From NCBI GenBank assembly GCA_947377285.1, contig CANCFT010000035.1, positions 1-32,027 of the forward strand: a stretch of DNA of 32,027 nt, given 5' to 3'. Source of the DNA: Bacteriovoracaceae bacterium (GTDB lineage Bacteria > Bdellovibrionota > Bacteriovoracia > Bacteriovoracales > Bacteriovoracaceae). Numbering within the stretch: the first letter of the stretch is position 1; every line of letters starts with the position of its first letter. The position numbers were made by a program, and so were the translations under genes. The notes below the pieces were generated by a model. The model worked only from the letters and a program-made list of their open reading frames with translations. It was not told where the DNA came from and ran no database searches. Of the stretch, positions 25,393-32,027 are shown piece after piece.

Positions 25393-27456
25393 ATGTCAAT
25401 GAAAACGAATTTAGTAAGATCCCTAATTGCCTTAGTCATATCAATGACTGGCGTCTTTTTATCCTATTATTTCCTTTATCCCGATAGTGGCGAAAATCAC
25501 TCAAGAACTAAATTGATTGTCATGGCTAAAGTAATCAGTGTTTTAAATGATGTTAAAAAGCAAGGAATCGATAAATTTGTTTGGGAGCCTATAAGAAAAG
25601 GCGATTTGCTTTATTTAGGGGAGAAAATTAAAACGTCTCCTAATTCTAGCTCCAAAATTGAATTTGTCGACAATGGTGCGATGATTGATATTGAACCTGA
25701 CTCCCTCATAGTAGTTAATAAAAATAATCAGAAACTTTCTCTTCAAGTTGTAGAAGGTAGTTTATTTGTGAGTTCAAATAAAGACATCACTAATTTAAGT
25801 GTAACTTCCGGCGAAAAACTAGAAAACACCGTCAATATTAAAAATGGTGATTTTTCTTATTCTGTTTCTAAAGAAGGAAAAGCTAATGTAGAAGTAATGA
25901 AAGGATCTATTGATTCAAATAATTCACTAACAGGAAAGTCAGTTCAAAAATTTAAAGATATAAATCCAAGTTATGGTGAAAATAAACTCATTGATCTTAA
26001 AAGTGATGAACCTATTGTCTTTAAATGGTCACCACTTCCAGCTGAGTATTCAGTTAAATTAGAAATGGGAAATAACCGAAACAATCTCATTGCCGACACT
26101 AAAGCTGTAGTAGAACATGAGAATGGAGTTATTAAAACTAAGGCGATCCTTGGAAATTATTTCTGGAAATTAGTGGCCCAAAATAAAAATAATCCCGCTG
26201 ACCAATTTTCATCTAGTACTTTTAAGGTGAGTTTCAAGCAAAAAGCTGCACCACTTCCTCAAAATCCTTCGGCCAATGAAATCATCCAAATAAAGTCAAC
26301 CCAAGACCCAATTGAATTCAAATGGAGCTTGATGCATAATTTTGATTCAATTCAATTGCTTATTTTCAGTGATGAAAATAAAAATTCTCCTCTCATAACC
26401 GAAGATGTTTCAAATCAAACTTTTTTTAATTTAAATAAATTATCAAAAGCGGGAAAGTACTCCTGGAAACTAGTTGGTAAACTCGCTGGAAGTGAAGAAT
26501 CCCTCTCAAGTCTTCCCCTAAACTTTCAACTTGTTATTGGGGAAAGTCTTCTTTCTCCTATTCAGCTTTCCCCTGAAGATAAATCGATCATTTATACGAC
26601 TGATAAAATTGAAAAAAATATTCGCAATCTAAAACTCTCTTGGAAAAATGTAAAAGAGGCAAAGAATTATTTATTAACAATTAAAAATCGAGAGAATATA
26701 AAGCGTGAATTTAAAGTTGATACTAATGAATTTTCAATTCCCTCTTTAGTGGTGGGAACTTATCAGTGGTCTGTTCAATCAGTAAGTATCAAGGACGAAC
26801 TATCTAAAATTCAAAATTTCCACCAATTTACTATTGAGCCATCTGAAGCAATAGTATTTAAAGAAATGAGTAATAAAGTTTATTATACTGCCCAACTTCC
26901 TGTTTATAAGTTTTTATGGACTCAAATAGCTCATGCAGAAAGCTACCGGCTAAAGATTTCACAAAACCAAAACTTTACTCAAAGCGAGAAGCTGCAAATA
27001 AAAGACAATTCATTTCTTTATCAAATTGGAAAAGAAGGTCAATACTTTGCTCAGGTAGAGGCCTTAAATAGTGAAGAATCCCCGATTGCCCTGTCAGAAA
27101 TATTTTCATTTATTGTTTCAAAGCCTCCTGCCCCACTAACCCCAGTATTTTTAAATGCTGGAAGTTCACTAGAATCAACTCCCAATGGAGATATTACTTT
27201 TGAATTAATTAATTTTGATAGTAAATATAAAGTTCTTTTTGAAATAAAAGACTTTCGTGGAGCTCTCATTGAACAGGCAAAGACGACTACCCCCAAAGTC
27301 TTATTCAAATCGCTTGCACCTGGAGCTTTTTATGTGACAGCAAAATTTACTGATGAATATAATCAAACGGGTGAATCAAGTGAGCGGAGAAGTTTTATTG
27401 TCCCTGAAAAAAGTGCAATTTCTGCGCCAAAAGTAAAAGGGCTCAAGGTAAGATGA
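25393..27456 (+). CDS. FecR-domain protein with five Fn3/Ig-like repeats
   Basis: 687 residues. An N-terminal membrane segment (about 8-28) anchors it or serves as an uncleaved signal. Residues about 40-190 form a FecR-type domain (WEPIRKGDLLYLGEKIKTSP, SKIEFVDNGAMIDIEPDS, LQVVEGSLFV). Five repeats of about 100 residues follow, each starting with a strand like IVFKWSPLPAEYSVKLEM (about 208, 308, 412, 510, 604) and ending in a YxWKL-like strand. They resemble Fn3/Ig-like beta sandwiches. The ATG at 25393 (or 25399) has no strong ribosome site. Its stop overlaps the next start by 4 bases (ATGA), so the two are translationally coupled. In other bacteria FecR relays envelope signals; here no sigma factor is adjacent, and the divergent neighbour is a cyclase. 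Confidence 0.82.
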   Translation: MSMKTNLVRSLIALVISMTGVFLSYYFLYPDSGENHSRTKLIVMAKVISVLNDVKKQGIDKFVWEPIRKGDLLYLGEKIKTSPNSSSKIEFVDNGAMIDIEPDSLIVVNKNNQKLSLQVVEGSLFVSSNKDITNLSVTSGEKLENTVNIKNGDFSYSVSKEGKANVEVMKGSIDSNNSLTGKSVQKFKDINPSYGENKLIDLKSDEPIVFKWSPLPAEYSVKLEMGNNRNNLIADTKAVVEHENGVIKTKAILGNYFWKLVAQNKNNPADQFSSSTFKVSFKQKAAPLPQNPSANEIIQIKSTQDPIEFKWSLMHNFDSIQLLIFSDENKNSPLITEDVSNQTFFNLNKLSKAGKYSWKLVGKLAGSEESLSSLPLNFQLVIGESLLSPIQLSPEDKSIIYTTDKIEKNIRNLKLSWKNVKEAKNYLLTIKNRENIKREFKVDTNEFSIPSLVVGTYQWSVQSVSIKDELSKIQNFHQFTIEPSEAIVFKEMSNKVYYTAQLPVYKFLWTQIAHAESYRLKISQNQNFTQSEKLQIKDNSFLYQIGKEGQYFAQVEALNSEESPIALSEIFSFIVSKPPAPLTPVFLNAGSSLESTPNGDITFELINFDSKYKVLFEIKDFRGALIEQAKTTTPKVLFKSLAPGAFYVTAKFTDEYNQTGESSERRSFIVPEKSAISAPKVKGLKVR

Positions 27457-29096
27457 AAAGTTTAATTATTTTTTTCATTTTATTATTTTTGAGTCTTAAT
27501 CAAGCATCAATGGCCTCAACCGCTGAAAAAACGTTGCGCTGGATTGATATCGAATGGGATGAAGTTCCAGGTGCACGAGGATACGATATCGAACTTTTTG
27601 AAGTTATCGATCAAAAAGATTATACTCGTGGACTTTTTCATACTGATAAACCCCATTGGGCCAAAGAAGCTCCCGCAGGAAAATACACTGTCAAAATTAG
27701 AGCATTAGATAATCGAAGAGTTCCTGGCCCATGGGGAGAAAGTCTTCCTATCATGGTCAAACTCTCACCACCTCAGCTTTTAAAACCACTTAATAACGAA
27801 GTGATCACTAATTCGGATACAGAAGATCTTTACGTACATTTTCAATGGAATGAAGCAACTGGTGCTGCTCTTTATCAGTTCATTCTTTTTAATTCAAAAA
27901 ATCAAGTAATTGCTAATCTCGTCTCCAAAGAACAAGAAGTAAAACTGAATGTTTCTAGAATTGATACTTATAAATGGTTTGTCCTGCCACTTTTGAGTGC
28001 AGATGAAAAAAAAGAGCCTGCTGAATTTTTAACAAATACAAATGAACTGGCAACGCAGAAAGCCTTTCAAATAAAAGGCACACCACTTATTTCTCCCGTG
28101 ATTTCTATCGAAGTCATACAAAAAAAAGGAATGATTCTTAAGTGGGAAGAAATCTATCGGGCCGAAAATTATAATTATGAAGTGTTTCGAGATGAAAATA
28201 ATGAATTGAAAAAAGTTTTTAGTGGCAATTCTAAAAAAACAATTATTGCTATCCCAAAAGATAGAATCACCAAAGGTAAATATCTCATCGCAATCAAAGC
28301 TCAAGCCCTAAAATACCGTGACTCTGAACCAGCGCGAATTCTTATTCAAAGTGAAAATGATTCAATTGATATTCTTAAAAATGAAAGCCAAGTTAGAAAT
28401 AATTCTTCACGATCGAGTGAGCCTTCTGTTTTAGAAGCTCAATTTGGTTATCCCAATTTTAAATACAATAGTAAAAATTATGATTTAGACACCGTCAATA
28501 CTGAGTCTCTTAGAGGAGTTGAAGTTCAAGGAAAATGGCAAAAATCTTTTTTAAATTCAAGATTTTTCAATGCGATAAATTTTGATCTCTCTCAATCCGC
28601 CGATAGCAATGTCTCTGCCCTGAGTTATGGTTTCTCAGAAACGATTGGCTTTAAATTTCATTTCGGTAAATCAACTTTAGAATTGGGCACAGGACCTCGG
28701 ATTGATTCCACTCCCCTTTTGTATGCTGACCGTTTTGAAAATAAAATTACGAAACAGTATTTTTTAACCTTAGGCCCTGATTTTTCTTTTATTTATCATT
28801 ATCAATTTAACGATTTATGGAAAATATTATTTAAAACTCACCTGTCTCCAATGGGGCTAAAATTATCTTCGCCCGATGGATCCAAGCTTCAAAGTGCCAT
28901 AAATAGTGCTACTGAGCTTAGACTCAATTATACCTTGAATGGGTTCTTTGATCTCTATACAGGGCTTAAACTGGTCAGTCATACCCTTAAAACGAAAGCT
29001 TTGCTCAATGTTGGAAGTTTTGCTCAATCGAGCGATATTAATGAAGTGAGTTTTTCATCAACTCATTTTATTTTTGGGACACAATTTTTTTATTAA
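27453..29096 (+). CDS. Fn3-like repeat protein with C-terminal outer-membrane beta-barrel
   Basis: 547 residues with a signal peptide (MKSLIIFFILLFLSLNQASM). Three Fn3/Ig-like modules (about 28-110, 128-205, 222-300) share the W-x-x-x-x-A-x-x-Y pattern of the upstream FecR protein: IEWDEVPGARGYDIEL, FQWNEATGAALYQFIL, LKWEEIYRAENYNYEV. After a linker, residues about 325-547 are alternating aromatic/hydrophobic strands that end in HFIFGTQFFY; a terminal aromatic is the usual outer-membrane barrel assembly signal. It may form an outer-membrane pore or anchor with a periplasmic arm that meets the FecR protein. This complex is inferred from the shared modules and the overlapping genes. It ends 2 bases before the convergent fibre gene's stop. 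Confidence 0.8.
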   Translation: MKSLIIFFILLFLSLNQASMASTAEKTLRWIDIEWDEVPGARGYDIELFEVIDQKDYTRGLFHTDKPHWAKEAPAGKYTVKIRALDNRRVPGPWGESLPIMVKLSPPQLLKPLNNEVITNSDTEDLYVHFQWNEATGAALYQFILFNSKNQVIANLVSKEQEVKLNVSRIDTYKWFVLPLLSADEKKEPAEFLTNTNELATQKAFQIKGTPLISPVISIEVIQKKGMILKWEEIYRAENYNYEVFRDENNELKKVFSGNSKKTIIAIPKDRITKGKYLIAIKAQALKYRDSEPARILIQSENDSIDILKNESQVRNNSSRSSEPSVLEAQFGYPNFKYNSKNYDLDTVNTESLRGVEVQGKWQKSFLNSRFFNAINFDLSQSADSNVSALSYGFSETIGFKFHFGKSTLELGTGPRIDSTPLLYADRFENKITKQYFLTLGPDFSFIYHYQFNDLWKILFKTHLSPMGLKLSSPDGSKLQSAINSATELRLNYTLNGFFDLYTGLKLVSHTLKTKALLNVGSFAQSSDINEVSFSSTHFIFGTQFFY

Positions 29097-29098
29097 CA

Positions 29099-31669
29099 TT
29101 ATTTATTTAATAATTTTTCAATTTTATTGAGACGTGCGTTCATTTCTTCATTTGATTTTTTAAGTTTCATAATTTCAATATCTTTTTCTAATAATTGATT
29201 CTCAAAATTTGTCATTTTATGATGAACTAATTGGCTATCATTATTCCATTTGAAGTAGAGTTCTTTTACTGCATTGATTAGCATAAATGTAAATTTCGAA
29301 TAATCAACGACTTTAATTTCAGTTTTTTCAACATCATCAGTATGCATTTTGACCATTCGTTTTTTGACTAAATTAGGATTCGTTTTTTCTAGCTCTTGAG
29401 CTATTACTCCTACTGCAATCTCACCGGTTTTAGGCATTTCACCTAAACCATTAAACTGGTAAGTACGAAGCCTTACCCCTAGAATATTATCTAAACCTAG
29501 AGTAAAATCATGAACATTTTCTTTTAAACGAGCATCAGATGTACAAATTCCACCTATAGTTGTACCCCCAACTCGAAAGCAAGTTGATGTATTAATATCA
29601 CCAAAAACATCTAAAGCGTATGAAGGAAGAAATCCTTGATTTGTATTTGCACCAAAAATTGCAACATTCCCTATTTCATTTATACGTATTCGAGAATGTG
29701 CATTTCCATCAGCAAGTAAAATAGTATTTGAAGCACCATTGAAATTATTGCCAGTATTTCCTCCAATGATTACATTTCCACTGGAAGAAGATAGCAATTG
29801 ACCGGCATTAGCACCTATAAAAACATTGTTTGATCCATTGCCTAAATTTTGACCAGCATTGGATCCGATTGCTGTATTATAGCTGTTTGATGAATTATTC
29901 AATAATGCATTTGATCCAATTCCAATATTAAAACTGCCTGTTGCATATTTAAGGGCAGCAAAACCAATTGCCGTATTATCACTTCCAAGTGAGTTTTGTG
30001 ATAATGCACTCGCTCCAAAAATAGTGTTATTTATTGCACCACTGCTTCCTTTTCCAACTGTTATTCCTGAAATAAGTGCATCACCATTTACTTCCAATAA
30101 TTTTGTAGGACTTGATGTTCCAATTCCAACAAATCCAGAGGAATAATTTATTGCAGAACCTGAACCATTTGCTTGTTTCCAAAAGATATACCCATCTACA
30201 TATTGTTTATTAACTGCATCTGTAAGTGAAACTGGAGCAAGTGGAATTGTTAAAGTTTGAGCTCCATTGGCCGGATAAACTATTCCATTGATTGTAGGCC
30301 CAGTAGAAAGGGCCTCTTGTTTTGCACTAAAAGTAATAAAATTGGTGCTAGTTAAATATCCATTTTGAGATGTACTTGCAGGAGTCATGGAAATAGTTGG
30401 AGCAGAAACTGATCCACCAATAACAACTGGAGCTACACCTGTATATAAAACATTGGTTCCAGAAGTTACTCTTCCTTGCGCATCAGTAGTAACAGAGTTG
30501 TAAGTTCCAGATACACCTGTATTTTTTAATGTTAGGGCACCTGTGTTTGCTAATACTGCATCTCCAGAAAGCGCAACACCAGCAGCAACATTCCCAGCAT
30601 TACCAACTAATATATTTCCTGAATTTAGAGTTGTAGTTTGTTTTGCATTTAATTGCGTTTGAATATTACTAGTCACCCCTGAAAGAAATCCTAATTCTGC
30701 AGAAGTTGTAGGTGATGATGTTGCCATTGCCCCTGAAGCATCAGTAGTCACAACTCGATTGGCAGTCCCGATATATGTTCCAACATTATCAATACCTACT
30801 CCCCACTTTCCAGAAGACGCATTATATTTTAAGACACTTCCATTAATCGGAGCAACTGTCGCAGTATCAATATCAAATAAATCATTTAATGAAGAATTCG
30901 GAATTTTTCCATTTGCATTTTTTAGTGAAACATAATCTGCTGGAAGCAATGTCACTAAACCACGACGTCCATTGAAAGTAGAAACTACAACAGCGGAATT
31001 CGCAACTTTTTGCCAATTAAATCCATCTGAAATAATCCAGTCACCAACGGCGTAACTAGTCCCCTGAAATGAACCGGCCACAGACACAATATAATAGTCC
31101 CCTGGTATACTTGAAGGGGTCGATAAATCTGGTGAATTTACATTTGAATCAAAGGTCCCTAAATATGTTTGGGCATTCGTAATTGTTGAAGCTACCCATG
31201 AAGTTCCATTATACTTCATCACCTGCCCTTTCGTAGCTCCCATCGCGCCTAACATAGCTGCAGTGATACTGCCGTTATTTATAGTTAAGGTGATGGTAAA
31301 ATTCGATGATGCTTCGGCATTAGATATAATCAAATCAAAGAGAGTACTTGTGGCCAGTGAAATATTTCTTAAGCCATTGATGATCAAGTGATTATCAGCT
31401 TGAGTTTCAATTGCAAAAGTTTCAAGTTCATTTGATGTTTTATTTTTTAAAGTAACTGTTGTGGCTTTTGCAAATCCTGAACCTTCTATGACGAGTTGGT
31501 TATTAACAATCGAAACGGCCGTGACTTGTGCCCCTAATGAAGGAATTTGTGGCCAGTTAAGGTCAGAGGCCCGACCGAGGGATTTAAAACTTGGGCGGAG
31601 GTCTTTTTGTACACAACTGATAACTAAAAAAGTTATACAGAGAGAGTGTATGAGAGTTTTATTCACCAT
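29099..31669 (-). CDS. Fibre-like lipoprotein with TIG domain, head repeats and S74 chaperone domain
   Basis: 856 residues. The N-terminus is a lipoprotein signal with lipobox VISC (C19). Residues about 45-135 resemble an IPT/TIG domain (VTAVSIVNNQLVIEGSGFA). A long middle region has tail-fibre-like modules (TKGQVMKYNGTSWVAS, GDYYIVSVAGSFQG, VGIGTSSPTKLLEVNG) and five short YadA-head-like repeats (TAIGFAAL, IGIGSNAL, TAIGSNAG, VFIGANAG, VIIGGNTG). The C-terminus is a Peptidase_S74 chaperone of endosialidase: S711-D712 and K716 (SDARLKEN) form the Ser/Lys pair at the usual spacing of five, followed by GEIAVGVIAQEL and a final coiled coil. Such domains trimerise fibres and then usually cut themselves off. 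The architecture resembles the mosaic adhesive trimer fibres of Bdellovibrio. Confidence 0.87.
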   Translation of the reverse strand: MVNKTLIHSLCITFLVISCVQKDLRPSFKSLGRASDLNWPQIPSLGAQVTAVSIVNNQLVIEGSGFAKATTVTLKNKTSNELETFAIETQADNHLIINGLRNISLATSTLFDLIISNAEASSNFTITLTINNGSITAAMLGAMGATKGQVMKYNGTSWVASTITNAQTYLGTFDSNVNSPDLSTPSSIPGDYYIVSVAGSFQGTSYAVGDWIISDGFNWQKVANSAVVVSTFNGRRGLVTLLPADYVSLKNANGKIPNSSLNDLFDIDTATVAPINGSVLKYNASSGKWGVGIDNVGTYIGTANRVVTTDASGAMATSSPTTSAELGFLSGVTSNIQTQLNAKQTTTLNSGNILVGNAGNVAAGVALSGDAVLANTGALTLKNTGVSGTYNSVTTDAQGRVTSGTNVLYTGVAPVVIGGSVSAPTISMTPASTSQNGYLTSTNFITFSAKQEALSTGPTINGIVYPANGAQTLTIPLAPVSLTDAVNKQYVDGYIFWKQANGSGSAINYSSGFVGIGTSSPTKLLEVNGDALISGITVGKGSSGAINNTIFGASALSQNSLGSDNTAIGFAALKYATGSFNIGIGSNALLNNSSNSYNTAIGSNAGQNLGNGSNNVFIGANAGQLLSSSSGNVIIGGNTGNNFNGASNTILLADGNAHSRIRINEIGNVAIFGANTNQGFLPSYALDVFGDINTSTCFRVGGTTIGGICTSDARLKENVHDFTLGLDNILGVRLRTYQFNGLGEMPKTGEIAVGVIAQELEKTNPNLVKKRMVKMHTDDVEKTEIKVVDYSKFTFMLINAVKELYFKWNNDSQLVHHKMTNFENQLLEKDIEIMKLKKSNEEMNARLNKIEKLLNK

Positions 31670-31688
31670 TGTATTTATCCCAAAATAT

Positions 31689-31739
31689 TACCGACACTTA
31701 CCTGATTATTTCAGTTAACTATATCATTTGTTGTCGGTA
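31689..31739. promoter_or_regulatory. Inverted repeat upstream of the fibre gene (possible operator)
   Basis: TACCGACA (31689-31696) and TGTCGGTA (31732-31739) form an exact 8-bp inverted repeat with a 35-base interior. The interior contains a reverse-strand TATAGT box (31718-31723) about 50 bases before the fibre ATG. Sites flanking a -10 in this way could bind a repressor that forms a loop. No good -35 was found. Confidence 0.35.
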
Positions 31740-31849
31740 GCTCTTGAGAAATACTTAAGTAACTAAAAAATCTAGAGTTTTTTTAGATACTTTGGATCGA
31801 AGGGTGATGAAGATGCCAGAAATTAGAGTCATATAAAGGACCTTCATAC

Positions 31850-32026
31850 TCATTTAAAAAAAGATGGTGCACCTTTTAGAGCAAATTCTGGAACCATCTG
31901 TAATTTATTAAACTCCTCTGATTGAATTTTTGGACCGAGGTTAGTTAGTGAAGACAAAAATTCGAAAGTAAGCCGATGAAGTGAATCATCGACAATCCAG
32001 CTCTTAGATTGAGTTCGTCCAAACTT
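31850..32026 (-). CDS. C-terminal fragment of an unrecognised protein
   Basis: The reverse strand from the window edge to a TGA at 31850-31852 is open for 58 codons, with plausible composition (KFGRTQSKSWIVDDSL, then LTFEFLSSLTNLGPK and ending ALKGAPSFFK). The start lies beyond the window. I see no known motif; it could belong to an ordinary gene or to a mobile element protein, and 58 residues are too few to say. It would be transcribed toward the fibre gene, with about 180 bases of spacer between them. A chance open frame is possible, since the region is short and AT-rich. Confidence 0.5.
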   Translation of the reverse strand, partial: KFGRTQSKSWIVDDSLHRLTFEFLSSLTNLGPKIQSEEFNKLQMVPEFALKGAPSFFK

Positions 32027-32027
32027 G

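Noticed and set aside
31763..31786. CTAAAAAA / TTTTTTAG inverted repeat as a terminator for the gene at the window end
   Set aside because: The stem is almost only A/T pairs and would be very weak; such repeats are expected by chance in this AT-rich spacer.
1..32027. tRNA, rRNA, insertion sequences, prophage boundary or attachment sites
   Set aside because: I saw no cloverleaf-like gene, rRNA segment, transposase with inverted ends or integrase. The fibre-like gene at 29099 has a lipoprotein signal and no phage neighbours.

Overview
The window is AT-rich DNA from a flagellated Gram-negative bacterium. Lipoprotein and signal-peptide genes, outer-membrane barrel features, a CarD regulator, a class III nucleotide cyclase, a FliA-type flagellin promoter and a trimeric-fibre-like protein with an S74 chaperone domain together fit a Bdellovibrio-like lineage. 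Bacteriovoracales is my best guess. This assignment is inference from gene content; no rRNA or tRNA gene is present to confirm it.

Layout. Positions 1-146 hold the 5' end of a flagellin gene (minus strand) with a FliA-like promoter and a long leader. Positions 441-5728 form a tight five-gene plus-strand signalling operon: a large disordered protein with a receiver-like N-terminus, a degenerate HD-GYP protein, CheY, an Hpt-fold-like protein without the phospho-accepting His, and CheX. Positions 5731-10856 hold a metallophosphoesterase, a small secreted protein, two HExxH metalloprotease-like proteins and a large secreted protein of unknown function. Positions 11061-13949 hold a membrane-anchored collagen-like repeat protein with its terminator, and a divergent secreted Cys-rich protein with a caspase-like His/Cys arrangement. 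Positions 13954-23256 are mostly housekeeping: a phosphopantetheinyl transferase with no ordinary start codon, uvrB, lysA, a sensor kinase facing a solute-binding protein, a nitroreductase, cysS and carD. Positions 23503-29096 form a divergon: a membrane adenylate cyclase opposite a FecR-domain protein and an outer-membrane barrel protein that share repeated Fn3/Ig-like modules. Positions 29099-31669 encode a fibre-like lipoprotein with an S74 chaperone domain, and 31850-32026 is the C-terminal end of an unrecognised gene.

How they fit together. The first operon looks like a CheY-phosphate control module. CheX is a probable phosphatase with its ExxN pair intact. The His-less Hpt-like protein ends in a tail that closely resembles the CheY-docking peptides of CheZ and FliM. 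The other members are signalling folds whose catalytic residues have been lost. Several other loci encode surface or secreted proteins (collagen-like, caspase-like, fibre, FecR/barrel) that could act in envelope or prey contact, but that role is inferred. All six convergent gene pairs meet within -4 to +18 bases, so there is almost no room for intrinsic terminators; only one good terminator was seen.
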